Counted from the first letter of the stretch, positions 1-8,611 are shown. The stretch is 64,000 nt of DNA from Bdellovibrionales bacterium (GCA_016716765.1 JADJVA010000020.1:1054001-1118000); one strand, 5' to 3'. Program-made: numbers and translations. Notes: a model not told the origin generated them from the letters alone.

Positions 1-326
1 AGCCGAATAACTCCATTAAACTTATCCTCTAATGCAGCCACCCCTTTGACGACAAAGGATTGAGGGTCAATGACGAGAAAATTGAGACCATATGTCAGGC
101 CAGCCAAGAGAAAAAGTGGAACGCGATCATCCGGGTATCCCACTAAGATAGCAGAATCCCCCATTTTCCAATTTCTTTCTCTAAATAGATTGTGAATTCT
201 CTGAGTAAATAAAAAGGAATCTCTATAAGTCATCACTTTTTGTTTAAATACCAAAAACGCAGATCCGAAATTTCCTGCGTCACTCAGATGAGAGTGCACC
301 CAATTATCCACTTTTGAAAACCTCAT
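1..326 (-). CDS. AMP-dependent acyl ligase, N-terminal fragment (runs off the window)
   Basis: An open frame from an ATG at 326 down to base 1 gives about 108 residues with no stop. It is the N-terminal part of an adenylate-forming enzyme: a stretch like TYRDSFLFTQRIHNLFRE followed by WKMGDSAILVGYPDDRVPLFLLAG matches the start of AMP-binding (acyl-CoA/acyl-ACP synthetase) domains. The ATP-binding and core motifs lie outside the window, so substrate and activity cannot be judged. Its ATG overlaps the stop of the upstream carrier-protein gene by four bases (ATGA), which implies translational coupling of a ligase with its carrier, as in DltA/DltC pairs. The family assignment is from sequence pattern; the partnership is inferred from coupling. 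Confidence 0.75.
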   Translation of the reverse strand, partial: MRFSKVDNWVHSHLSDAGNFGSAFLVFKQKVMTYRDSFLFTQRIHNLFRERNWKMGDSAILVGYPDDRVPLFLLAGLTYGLNFLVIDPQSFVVKGVAALEDKFNGVIR

Positions 327-595
327 GTCTCTTGGAGAATTTCTCTCTTCTTCTGAATCCAGTTAGCAATTCTATTTAAATTTAGAAAGTTATCTTCAAC
401 TAAATCTGCCACTTCAATTGGAACTTGAAATTTCTTTTCAATATAAATGATGAGATTCATCATCCCTAGCGAATCAAGTGCACCACTGCGAACAAGATTG
501 AATTCGTCAGAAAAATCAGTTGGCAAAATGGCTCTGTACATTTCATCGCCCAGGAGCTTCATTCGTATGTCCTCTTTAATATCCCACGTCATCAA
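323..595 (-). CDS. Acyl carrier protein 1
   Basis: 90 residues, the usual size of an acyl or D-alanyl carrier protein. The motif SGALDSLGMMNLI carries the serine (Ser42) that would receive 4'-phosphopantetheine, and helix 2 continues as LIIYIEKKFQVPIE, typical of the family. The protein should hold an acyl group as a thioester in the cytoplasm. It begins with two ATG codons; an AGGG stretch lies a few bases upstream of the first. It is coupled by ATGA to the ligase at 1-326 and separated by 34 bases from the second carrier gene. It is clearly distinct in sequence from that second carrier, so the two may carry different groups or serve different acyltransferases. Confidence 0.85.
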   Translation of the reverse strand: MMTWDIKEDIRMKLLGDEMYRAILPTDFSDEFNLVRSGALDSLGMMNLIIYIEKKFQVPIEVADLVEDNFLNLNRIANWIQKKREILQET

Positions 596-629
596 ACCCT
601 ATCCCTCTCGTTAAGGTAATTGAACTCTC

Positions 630-866
630 CTAATTGGACTTATTTTTTTCGATAGCGAAATAAAAGTCACGCAAACTCGATGACTTGATAATAAGACCTG
701 CATCCAGCTTCAAGGCAAATTCCTTTTGTAACTGAATTGCAAGTTCGATAACCTTGAGCGAATCCCACTGGGGAACTTTGTCTTTAAATATGTTTTCGTC
801 ACTGTCCAGGTATTTTGTGCCCATAACTCGGTTGAAGATCTCTATTGTCCTCTTCCAGCTATCCAT
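630..866 (-). CDS. Acyl carrier protein 2
   Basis: 78 residues from an ATG at 866. The frame is open further upstream, but those bases are the coding sequence of the ligase at 859-2238 in another frame, and the carrier fold begins at MDSWKRTIEIF. The motif VPQWDSLKVIELA contains the expected phosphopantetheine serine (Ser36). It overlaps the end of the upstream ligase gene by eight bases, so the pair ligase 2 - carrier 2 mirrors carrier 1 - ligase 1. Family knowledge says such a carrier accepts an acyl adenylate product from its partner ligase; which acyl group is involved is unknown. Confidence 0.8.
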   Translation of the reverse strand: MDSWKRTIEIFNRVMGTKYLDSDENIFKDKVPQWDSLKVIELAIQLQKEFALKLDAGLIIKSSSLRDFYFAIEKNKSN

Positions 867-2238
867 TTCCGTCAAGCTTTCCAAATTCTTGTGCCACTTT
901 CCTTCGATCAGTTTTACCTCGACTAGTTTTTGCAATATTTTGACAAAAATAGTAGATCTTTGGACACTTCGAAAATTCAATTCGGGAAGAAATCCAGGCA
1001 TGCAGCTCGTTGGAACTGAGATCTGTCGTAATTGCCGCATAGACCTCTTCACCAACGGTTTCGTTCTGCTTTGAAAAGACACATACGTCATTTACCCGAG
1101 GATGTGACAAAAGCAGCCCCTCAAGACCCTCAATGCTGATCTTCACTCCAGCCCGATTGATAACATTCTTCACTCGCCCTCGAACCCTTAGTCTCCCATC
1201 GCCATCCAGAGCACCTATGTCACCCGTATTCAACCAATCCTCCCCGCTGTAAAATTCCCAGGTTTCATTGATCCTACAAGCGTCCATTATACCTTGAGAA
1301 CGAAGGCTCACTTCCCCCCCATGACCAATCCTTATATCGCATCCCCATCCAGAACCCACCCCTCCAACTTTTCTGCCTACTCCCTGATGCTCACCACTGA
1401 CCCAACTCCCCATCTCAGTCAATCCATAGACATTGTAAATTTCGGCATTTCCAAATCGCTGTGTGAGCCCATGACAAAGAGAGTCAAAAAGAGGTTCGGA
1501 AGCCGAATGAACCCTCAGAACCGACTCTCCCAAATTCAATGCCTCATTTGAAATAAGAAGAGTGCGCCAAATCGAGGAAGTGCCCGTCACAAAGCTAATT
1601 TGATATTTTTGAATGACTTCTTTTAAAGCTTCAGGAACCAGAATGTCTTGCAAGGGGTACAAAATGACGTGACAACCCGCAAGCAGCGGCATGAGGCAAT
1701 TGGCGATGAGGCCATGACCAAATTGAAGCGGCATAAAACAAAGCGAAACAGTTAAGTCACGAGGAGGAATAAATCGATGAAGACTCTCAATTCTATGATT
1801 TAGACGACCCAGAGAATAGTAGCATGGCACGCCTAAGGAATGGGTCCCTGAAGTGAAAAGAATAAGACCTGGCCCCTCAATTTTCTTCAGAGAGAGATGA
1901 CTAATTTCAGTGAGTTCTCTCGTGTGCCTTTGAATAGAATGCTGGTTCCAGTGAAAATCAATTTCTGCCCTCTGTTGCAGGTACTCCCTTTCAAAATCCT
2001 TGAGATTTTGAGAGCAGGAAACAACGACTGAGCTGTTTCTCCAAAGAGCAAATACCTTTGCAAGATTCGCAATCGAGCCGTCCATTTCAACTGACACGCG
2101 ATCGTGAGCACCAACCCCCGCTTTCCTGACAACCTCCAATTCCTGTTCAACAACGGCTCTAAATTCGCTTGCTTTCAGCTTTTGATTTGAAAAGCCCTCA
2201 GTCAACTCACCAACCTGATTGAGCCACCTGTTCACCAC
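859..2238 (-). CDS. AMP-dependent acyl ligase (adenylate-forming enzyme) 2
   Basis: 459 residues, slightly shorter than usual acyl-CoA synthetases (about 500). Visible core motifs in order: the phosphate-binding loop at about 127-141 (LFTSGTHSLGVPCYYSL), YGLTE at 271-275, TGD at 338-340, the hinge GRVKNVINRAGVKIS at 354-368 and a C-terminal lysine in SRGKTDRRK (Lys442). It should activate a carboxylic acid as an acyl adenylate and load it on carrier 2, whose gene overlaps its 3' end. The phosphate loop is unusual: the common TSGTTGxPKG has become TSGTHSLGVP, without the lysine. Its start faces the MBOAT gene at 2302 with a 63-base divergent gap that must hold promoters for both. Confidence 0.85.
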   Translation of the reverse strand: MVNRWLNQVGELTEGFSNQKLKASEFRAVVEQELEVVRKAGVGAHDRVSVEMDGSIANLAKVFALWRNSSVVVSCSQNLKDFEREYLQQRAEIDFHWNQHSIQRHTRELTEISHLSLKKIEGPGLILFTSGTHSLGVPCYYSLGRLNHRIESLHRFIPPRDLTVSLCFMPLQFGHGLIANCLMPLLAGCHVILYPLQDILVPEALKEVIQKYQISFVTGTSSIWRTLLISNEALNLGESVLRVHSASEPLFDSLCHGLTQRFGNAEIYNVYGLTEMGSWVSGEHQGVGRKVGGVGSGWGCDIRIGHGGEVSLRSQGIMDACRINETWEFYSGEDWLNTGDIGALDGDGRLRVRGRVKNVINRAGVKISIEGLEGLLLSHPRVNDVCVFSKQNETVGEEVYAAITTDLSSNELHAWISSRIEFSKCPKIYYFCQNIAKTSRGKTDRRKVAQEFGKLDGNG

Positions 2239-2301
2239 TTGTATTACTCCCTCCCCTCGTGAATAATTCGATCCTAAGCCTTTAAACTGTGGTGGTAAAC
2301 T

Positions 2302-3741
2302 GTGCAGGAAGTCAATCTTTCCATTTTCTCAAATGGATTTCTACTTCTTTTACTTGCATTGGTCGGGCACCTTCTATTGAAGTGGCTACCTCGCATTAGA
2401 AAGGAGATTTCCTTAGTTGGAATCTCTCTCGTTTTTTATTTATTCGTATCGGCACAGACCATTTGGATTCCGATTTACTGCACAACAGTTTGCTATTTTT
2501 CCACAATCCATTTTCAGAAAAATGGACGATTCCTGAAGAGATGGCTTTTCTGTTCAGTGGTTCTTCTCCTTATTCCGTTGGGGACTTACAAATACCTTCC
2601 CACTCTGCTGTCAAAGACATGGGCAACGCCCTTTGAGGCAATTGGCCTGCCTCTGGGAATATCCTTTTTCACCTTTCAAGCCGTCAGCTATCTGGTGGAC
2701 CTTTCTCGCCTCTCTGTTTCTGCGCAACCTCATTGGATGAATCTATTCCTCTATCTATTGTATTTTCCTAAAATGCTTGCAGGACCAATTGAAAGGGCTG
2801 GGAGCTTTTTTGAGCAACTCAATCGCCGTTCATCTATCAGCTACGATCAGTCGCGAAGTGGAATTTGGCTCCTCAGCCTCGGCTTTTTTAAGAAATGCGC
2901 ATTGGCCGATCCTCTTTTTCCCTTGGTCGACACGATATTCCGGAATCCTCAAAACATGAGTTTTGGAACTATTTTTATGTGCCTTGTGCTCGCTCGTTAT
3001 CAGATTTTCTTCGATTTTTCCGGATACACGGATATCGCACGAGGAATCTCGAGGCTTTTGGGCATTGAGTTGATGTCCAACTTTGATGCTCCTTTTCAAG
3101 CGACCAATATCTCCAGCTATTGGCGTCGATGGCATATTTCTCTGTCCAGTTGGATTCGTGACTATGTCTTCGTGCCTCTCGCGCTTTACTGTAGGCAAAA
3201 GTGGCAGATTTGGCTCATCGTCGTCCTTAGTTTTATCGTCCTGGGCCTGTGGCACGGACCAAGCTCAAATTTTATAATCTATGGATTGATCCAGGGCCTT
3301 TTGATTGCCGCCTTCGAGTTAATTCGGCCACTTCTCGACGGGTTTAAAAGCAAATTTACATTTCCCTTTTCGAAAGCCGCTTACTCAGTGATCGGGTGGG
3401 GAATTACATTCCTCTTTTTCGTTTGCCCGCCCGTCGTTTTCTTCTGGCTCAGAGATCTCGTGATGATTAAGGACGTGTACGCACAAATGTGGACAAGCTT
3501 GATCTCAAACAAATTAACTAGCTCAACTAATCTCGCGTTGCATCAGGATTTTTATAAGTTTTTTATTTTTATTATCTTTGTCGAAGCCATGCAGTTTCTT
3601 CACCGACGACATCCGATAGACGCTTGGTTAAAATCACAGCCAAGTCTTATTCGCTGGGGAATCTACTGGCTTGGCCTTATCTTATTCTTCCTTTTTGTTG
3701 ACCTCGGAAGTCCAATGACATTTTCATATTCGCACTTCTAA
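2302..3741 (+). CDS. MBOAT membrane O-acyltransferase 1 (DltB/AlgI type)
   Basis: 479 residues with many hydrophobic segments; the start is GTG. Family signatures in order: LPLGISFFTFQAVSYLVDLSR (about 116-136), FPKMLAGPIERAGSFFEQL (155-173), FFDFSGYTDIARGI (236-249), NISSYWRRWHISLSSWIRDY (269-288) and LGLWHGP with the putative catalytic histidine at 318. Members sit in the inner membrane and move an acyl group to an acceptor on the outer face; DltB takes it from a carrier protein, AlgI/PatA types use an acetyl donor. The neighbouring ligases and carriers argue for a carrier-bound donor here. Its last 65 bases overlap the end of the convergent SGNH gene. Confidence 0.88.
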   Translation: MQEVNLSIFSNGFLLLLLALVGHLLLKWLPRIRKEISLVGISLVFYLFVSAQTIWIPIYCTTVCYFSTIHFQKNGRFLKRWLFCSVVLLLIPLGTYKYLPTLLSKTWATPFEAIGLPLGISFFTFQAVSYLVDLSRLSVSAQPHWMNLFLYLLYFPKMLAGPIERAGSFFEQLNRRSSISYDQSRSGIWLLSLGFFKKCALADPLFPLVDTIFRNPQNMSFGTIFMCLVLARYQIFFDFSGYTDIARGISRLLGIELMSNFDAPFQATNISSYWRRWHISLSSWIRDYVFVPLALYCRQKWQIWLIVVLSFIVLGLWHGPSSNFIIYGLIQGLLIAAFELIRPLLDGFKSKFTFPFSKAAYSVIGWGITFLFFVCPPVVFFWLRDLVMIKDVYAQMWTSLISNKLTSSTNLALHQDFYKFFIFIIFVEAMQFLHRRHPIDAWLKSQPSLIRWGIYWLGLILFFLFVDLGSPMTFSYSHF

Positions 3742-5044
3742 ATGCAGGAATCCGAACGGGGCCCCGGCCGATATTCCCAGAAATATTCTCTAGTGCCCTT
3801 TCCATATATTCTATCACTAGCTCATTGATTCTCTTGGCAATCAGGCGATGACCTGCATCGACGTAGTGATTTGGGTCAGAATAGACCTGCTCGTGGTGAG
3901 GATTAAATATGCAGGTAAAATCATGAAAGTTTTCCTTTTTTGAATCCTTAATCTCATCCCTTAAAATAGAAAATATCTTTTGAGAACCAGAGATATAGTC
4001 GTTCCAACTTATCTTCCAGACCTCCCGCTCGAAAAATGACTTCATAGAGGCTTCACTTTCAAGAAGAACTTCCCCAGAACAAATATCCATCTGAGGATTT
4101 AGTACCCATAAAAAGTCAGCACCCACAGATCGAGAAATAGCCTCCATCTGCTTAATTTTCGAAATAAAGAGAGGGCCATAAGGCATTTTTGGATAGTTAC
4201 TTTGTCGGTATCCGTAAACGGATTGGTGAGATCCCTTGACAAGGTGGCTCAACAAGACTGACGTGTAAGGAAGTATATTCAAGGGCATAAATATACTGTC
4301 AATTTTCGAAGCCTCCAAAAGAAGCTTTTGGGAGAAATGAGTCGAGAAATCAATCGAATTGCCGAAAAAATTCAGCTGACTCTTTGTCGGCCCGTTAAAT
4401 GAAATAATCAAATGCGGATTCCAGTAACTTGTTTCCGCTGAAAGCCTTAATACCTCTTGCGCAACATTATGGGAAAAAACCGTGGTGTTAAAAACATAGA
4501 CTCGAGAGATTCCCTTCCGTTTGAGCAATTCAAGATTATCGTTGAGTAGACGGTGAAGCTGCGAAGGCCAGGTATTTTCGTTGTTAGATGCACCCCAAAT
4601 CGATGTTGAGGATCCTGAAATAACAATTCTGAAAATTGATGGATCTGAGACTATCTTGGACAAGTCGTAATCTTGGTCTTCGATCTTCGACGTGTGAGCA
4701 ATCAAACCATATTTGTCGGTACGAAATCCGTTTGGAGAATAAATCGCTTTTCCATTTTCATCTGGAATGATCGCGAAAACCTCGGCGTTTGACTTGAAGC
4801 GAATACCCAAGATAGGGTCTATGACAAAATAGTCCATTCTCTTTCTATTTAGATCTGAATTTCTAAGCAACGAGTAATGGTTGTTCTCTGTGAAATCCAC
4901 GAAGGGTGTGCGATGAGTAGCTGCAGGCGTTTTTTGTCGACCCGTTGGAGACAAATAGAACCAAACGGCAGACCCCAATTCAAGGAAAACAAGAACCACG
5001 AAAACAGCAGCCAGAAAATTGATAATGACTCTGAATAATTTCAT
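3677..5044 (-). CDS. Membrane-anchored SGNH-type protein 1 (DltD/AlgJ-like role)
   Basis: 455 residues with an N-terminal membrane anchor (about 5-30) and an extracytoplasmic SGNH/GDSL hydrolase-like domain. The nucleophile block is VISGSSTSIWG (142-151), an Asn-Gly block lies in SFNGP (215-219), and the Asp/His block is YSDPNHYVDAGHRLIAKRI (Asp390, His393). Such proteins partner MBOAT enzymes in surface acylation, either as the final transferase or as an editing esterase. It lies between and on the opposite strand from two MBOAT genes, overlapping one at its 3' end by 65 bases and starting only 14 bases from the other, an unusually tight arrangement. The acceptor it acts on is not known. Confidence 0.72.
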   Translation of the reverse strand: MKLFRVIINFLAAVFVVLVFLELGSAVWFYLSPTGRQKTPAATHRTPFVDFTENNHYSLLRNSDLNRKRMDYFVIDPILGIRFKSNAEVFAIIPDENGKAIYSPNGFRTDKYGLIAHTSKIEDQDYDLSKIVSDPSIFRIVISGSSTSIWGASNNENTWPSQLHRLLNDNLELLKRKGISRVYVFNTTVFSHNVAQEVLRLSAETSYWNPHLIISFNGPTKSQLNFFGNSIDFSTHFSQKLLLEASKIDSIFMPLNILPYTSVLLSHLVKGSHQSVYGYRQSNYPKMPYGPLFISKIKQMEAISRSVGADFLWVLNPQMDICSGEVLLESEASMKSFFEREVWKISWNDYISGSQKIFSILRDEIKDSKKENFHDFTCIFNPHHEQVYSDPNHYVDAGHRLIAKRINELVIEYMERALENISGNIGRGPVRIPAFRSANMKMSLDFRGQQKGRIR

Positions 5045-5058
5045 CCCTAGAATTTAAC

Positions 5059-6498
5059 ATGCTTTTTGTCAGCAGCCAGTTTTTAATTTTTCTCACAGTT
5101 GTAATGATTTTATTTATTCTTATCCCGTGGACGAAGGGACGGCGACTTTTGCTGCTCGCAGCCAGCTATTATTTTTATGGATGCTGGGGATTACGATTTA
5201 TTGTCTTTCTAGCTGTTATCACTCTTGTTTCTTATGTGACGGGCCATCTCGCTCTTCGCAAGGAAGCCTCGAGGCAGAAGTCTCTCATCAAGGCCGTAGG
5301 GATTGGCATTATTGTTCTAGTCGTGTTCTCCTGTAAAATCCCATCTTCCATAATTGACGCCGCGTTTGAGTTTGTCAGTCGCTCCCATGATTCAAATAGA
5401 ATCTCTCTCCTCTTTCTGCTTCCGGCAGGGCTCTCCTTCTATTCTTTTCAAGCGATCTCCTATATTGTTGATCTCGAGAAAAAGGTGCCCAAGGATCATA
5501 GCTTTCTCGATTATGCTCTTTATCTCAGTTTTTTTCCTCAGATTCTTGCTGGTCCCATTGAAAAGCCTGACAATATGATCACTCAGTTGATCGGCCCACT
5601 GCGGTTTTCGAGGAATAATTTCTGTGCTGGCCTCGAAATCATTCTTCTCGGTCTATTTAAAAAAGTGGCAATTGCAGATCAACTTTTGTTTCTCACTGAG
5701 CCGCGCTTGGTTTCCTATTCGAGTCTATCCCTGCTTGAAACCTGGGAGTTGATGATTGCGTTTGCTCTCCAAATATATTTTGATTTTTCTGGATACACCA
5801 ACATTGCAAAAGGTGTGGCACTGATGTTTGGCATTCGTTTATCAAATAATTATTATGCCCCATACATGGCAAGAAATATCTCCATCTATTGGCAAAGACG
5901 ACACATGACACTTTCTCGCTGGTTCCGCGATTACCTGTACTTCCCCTTAGGGGGCAATCGCAAAGGACCCATTCGCCAAGTGGGAAATATTTACTTTATC
6001 ATGCTGCTTTCTGGGATATGGCACGGATTCCAAATGGGGTATGTCGCTTGGGGTTTGCTTCATGCCACGGGCATATCTCTAAATAAAATTTATACCAGAT
6101 TCAAACCCACCTTGATGAAATTCCCGATTTCAGCCGCTCCGAGGGCCGCCGCATTTAGACTATTGGGTTTTCTTGGTCCACAAATTCTTACATTTCTCGT
6201 CGTTGTCTCATTTTTTTCCTTTTTTTCTGCAGACAAATTCACAACCGGATGGACGATATTTGGAGATTTATTTTGGAACCATCGTTTGGGTGATTCTCGT
6301 CATCTTTTCACTATTTTCGGTCTCATGTTTGTCCTCTACTCAATGGACCTCCCTGTGTTACTCAAAAAAGATGAATGTTTTACCCAATATCTTTCAATCC
6401 CCTCTCGCATCGCAGTGAATGGCTTTATGCTCATAGCAAGCGTGTCCTCTCTGGGCTTGGGAGCCCCTCCCGGTCGATTTATGTATTTTGATTTCTGA
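5059..6498 (+). CDS. MBOAT membrane O-acyltransferase 2 (DltB/AlgI type)
   Basis: 479 residues, polytopic. Signatures: LPAGLSFYSFQAISYIVDLE (121-140), FFPQILAGPIEKPDNMITQL (158-177), IYFDFSGYTNIAKGV (239-253), NISIYWQRRHMTLSRWFRDY (273-292), FPLGGN (295-300) and LSGIWHGF with the putative catalytic histidine at 322. It is closer to the common AlgI/PatA pattern than MBOAT 1, which lacks the GGN motif. The start MLFVSSQFLIFL matches the typical family N-terminus, although no clear ribosome binding site is seen before it. It is followed after 23 bases by a second SGNH gene on the same strand, forming an acyltransferase/SGNH pair. Confidence 0.9.
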   Translation: MLFVSSQFLIFLTVVMILFILIPWTKGRRLLLLAASYYFYGCWGLRFIVFLAVITLVSYVTGHLALRKEASRQKSLIKAVGIGIIVLVVFSCKIPSSIIDAAFEFVSRSHDSNRISLLFLLPAGLSFYSFQAISYIVDLEKKVPKDHSFLDYALYLSFFPQILAGPIEKPDNMITQLIGPLRFSRNNFCAGLEIILLGLFKKVAIADQLLFLTEPRLVSYSSLSLLETWELMIAFALQIYFDFSGYTNIAKGVALMFGIRLSNNYYAPYMARNISIYWQRRHMTLSRWFRDYLYFPLGGNRKGPIRQVGNIYFIMLLSGIWHGFQMGYVAWGLLHATGISLNKIYTRFKPTLMKFPISAAPRAAAFRLLGFLGPQILTFLVVVSFFSFFSADKFTTGWTIFGDLFWNHRLGDSRHLFTIFGLMFVLYSMDLPVLLKKDECFTQYLSIPSRIAVNGFMLIASVSSLGLGAPPGRFMYFDF

Positions 6499-6521
6499 CC
6501 ACCATCACAAATGAGGAAAAT

Positions 6522-7547
6522 ATGGAGAATAACTTGAAACAGATCATTTACCCAATTTTGGCTCTCGCTTTCTCACTTGCTATTGCGCTGGTCGGCGCAG
6601 AAATTTTTGTTAGATTAATTTCCCAATATCATCGCGTGTATTCAATCGAAATGTTGCGTTATTCAAACCAATTGAAGGTACCCAGTTCAATACCTGGCTT
6701 GTCCCACGTGCATAAAAGGGACCAATTGGCTGAACTGATGGGGGTTTCAATAAAGACAAATGATCTTGGAGCAAGGTCAGAGTCAATGAGTACACTTAAT
6801 AACAGTCGTCTTCTCGCATTTTATGGAGGTTCTATTACCCTGGGATGGGGGGTTTCTTCGGATAGGACATTTTCTTCTGTGGTCGTGTCTAAGTTAAATG
6901 ATTCTCTGGGAACCCATTTCAAACCAATTAACTTTGGGGTCGGAAATTACAATTTGGAGTCTTCGTTGAGGCTCTTATTAGAAAGCTCAAAGCAGTATGA
7001 CGGAGAACATTTTTTTGTTTGTGTCTATCCCGATGATTTTGCAACGAAGAATCAAGGCGGAAATTCCTATTTTTTTCGCCATTCCTATTTGGGAAACTTC
7101 TTGTTTTATCGCTTTCATCAGATCTTAAATCCTCTTCTACAAGACTCAGAGAAGAGCCAGGAGCCCTCTCATGAGGCGGCGGTGAGCAAGGTTCTCCATG
7201 GACTCATTTTTCAAACACACGATTACCTTACCTCGAGAGGTGCAAGCTTAAGCTTTGTCTTTTTGCCAAGTTTACTTCTGGGAGGAGAAAAAAATGTGGA
7301 GGGGAAAATATTGGCAGAATTCTCTCAACTGTCTAAGGAATTGAATTTCTCAATTCTTGATATTCGAGGGGCTTTCGCCAACACTAACGATAAAAAGAGC
7401 CTCTGGGTGGCTCAGGACGACCCACACCCAAATGAGTTGGGCCACCGTCTCATCGCTAATGCCATTTTTGATATGCTCATTCAAGAAAAAAATCGTGACC
7501 AACAGACAAGCAAAATTGAGAAAGAGTCCCATCGGTTGTCGAATTGA
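6522..7547 (+). CDS. Membrane-anchored SGNH-type protein 2
   Basis: 341 residues. A hydrophobic anchor at about 8-32 leads to an extracytoplasmic SGNH hydrolase domain: nucleophile block LLAFYGGSITLGWGV (97-111, Ser104), INFGVGNYN (136-144, with the family Asn), and DDPHPNELGHRL (299-310) with Asp299 and His302. The start is supported by GAGG five bases before the ATG. It is co-transcribed with MBOAT 2 and should act on the outer face of the membrane in acyl transfer or removal. All canonical residues are visible, so it is probably an active esterase or transferase; the acyl group and acceptor are not evident from sequence. Confidence 0.8.
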   Translation: MENNLKQIIYPILALAFSLAIALVGAEIFVRLISQYHRVYSIEMLRYSNQLKVPSSIPGLSHVHKRDQLAELMGVSIKTNDLGARSESMSTLNNSRLLAFYGGSITLGWGVSSDRTFSSVVVSKLNDSLGTHFKPINFGVGNYNLESSLRLLLESSKQYDGEHFFVCVYPDDFATKNQGGNSYFFRHSYLGNFLFYRFHQILNPLLQDSEKSQEPSHEAAVSKVLHGLIFQTHDYLTSRGASLSFVFLPSLLLGGEKNVEGKILAEFSQLSKELNFSILDIRGAFANTNDKKSLWVAQDDPHPNELGHRLIANAIFDMLIQEKNRDQQTSKIEKESHRLSN

Positions 7548-7553
7548 TGGGAC
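7526..7553. terminator. Hairpin between convergent genes (possible bidirectional terminator)
   Basis: An 8-bp perfect inverted repeat, GTCCCATC at 7526-7533 and GATGGGAC at 7546-7553, spans the stop codon of SGNH protein 2 and faces the end of the TRAP protein gene. Only short pyrimidine runs follow on either side, so termination strength is uncertain. Confidence 0.35.
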
Positions 7554-7567
7554 CTTTACAGAAGAAA

Positions 7568-8590
7568 CTATAGGTTGACGATCTCTTTGATCAAGCCTTT
7601 TGGAAATTCAGAATCAAACTTGTCATAAACAGGCTGCATTGCTGACCGAAAACGCTGACGCTCTTTTTGAGACATTTCAATAATCTTTATGCCTCGTTTT
7701 TGAATTTGTGCGCGAATGTCAGTGGTATCGCTCAAAGTTGTTGCCCGCTCATCACGTCCTGCCTGAATTGCAGCCTTTTTGAGACTTTCTTTGTATTTTG
7801 CAGGAAGCTTTTCATAAAAAGAATTATTAACAAGAATGCCTGTTAAGAAGAGCGTATGAAAAGTTTCATTCATGACAGGAGCTTTAGATTCCAAGTCAGA
7901 ACTATACCGAACATAGGTCGTCTCCAACCCATCGAGCTTTCCCTTTCCGGTCAACTCAGCACCGGCATCAATTGAACCCGGAACCGAAACTGCGCCCAGA
8001 CGCCGATAAACTTCTTCAGTAACAGGACTCAAAGCTGTTCTCACTTTCAGGCCTTTGAAATCCTCGTATCGGTTAATCTGTTTTGTCGCAGTTGGAATGA
8101 TGCGATATCCACCGCTGTAGGTAAATGCCAATCCGCGTATGTTATGGGCGACCAAGCTCTCCATAAGCCGATTGCCCGTTGGCCCCTCGAGCACCCGTGC
8201 CGCATGTTCGTGGTCTCTGAACAAAAATGGAAGATCGAGCACATAAAAGGATTTCTCCAGCTGGCCCATCTGAAATGTATATGTTTGCGTCATTTGAATC
8301 TTGCCGGCCTGTACATCCTTGATCAGTCCCTCGATTGTGGCACCCTCACCCCCATACTCTTTGAGAGTCATGATCTTTACGCTCATTTGTCCTTTGGTTT
8401 CATCTGCCAATATCTTCTGAAAATTTACTGCAGCATGCCTGAAAACGGAAGAAGGTTCATGGGCAAGCACCCACTTTATCTCAATCTTCTCGGGTTGAGA
8501 TTCTGCCGCCCAGCCAAGACCAGATCCCGCCATAGCACAAAATATTGCGACGCCAAAAAAGCTCAATAGTCTCCCTACTCGATTTTCCAT
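7568..8590 (-). CDS. TRAP transporter substrate-binding protein, DctP family
   Basis: 340 residues from the ATG at 8590; an upstream in-frame start would put 18 residues before a clean signal peptide (VGRLLSFFGVAIFCAMAGSGLGWAAE), so the shorter form is preferred. The mature part has the DctP pattern: KWVLAHEPSSVFRHAAVNFQ, then FYVLDLPFLFRDHEHAARVLEG, GLKVRT and the late helices around FYEKLPAKYKES. It would bind an organic acid or similar anion in the periplasm and deliver it to DctQ/DctM membrane subunits. No DctQ or DctM gene is adjacent, so it is an orphan binding protein that must use a distant permease or have a sensory role. A GGGGGG run lies upstream of the ATG. Confidence 0.88.
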   Translation of the reverse strand: MENRVGRLLSFFGVAIFCAMAGSGLGWAAESQPEKIEIKWVLAHEPSSVFRHAAVNFQKILADETKGQMSVKIMTLKEYGGEGATIEGLIKDVQAGKIQMTQTYTFQMGQLEKSFYVLDLPFLFRDHEHAARVLEGPTGNRLMESLVAHNIRGLAFTYSGGYRIIPTATKQINRYEDFKGLKVRTALSPVTEEVYRRLGAVSVPGSIDAGAELTGKGKLDGLETTYVRYSSDLESKAPVMNETFHTLFLTGILVNNSFYEKLPAKYKESLKKAAIQAGRDERATTLSDTTDIRAQIQKRGIKIIEMSQKERQRFRSAMQPVYDKFDSEFPKGLIKEIVNL

Positions 8591-8611
8591 GCTTTGCCCC
8601 CCAAAATAATT

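Noticed and set aside
866..1091. N-terminal extension of carrier protein 2
   Set aside because: The extra residues come from the other frame of ligase 2 and do not resemble a carrier protein.
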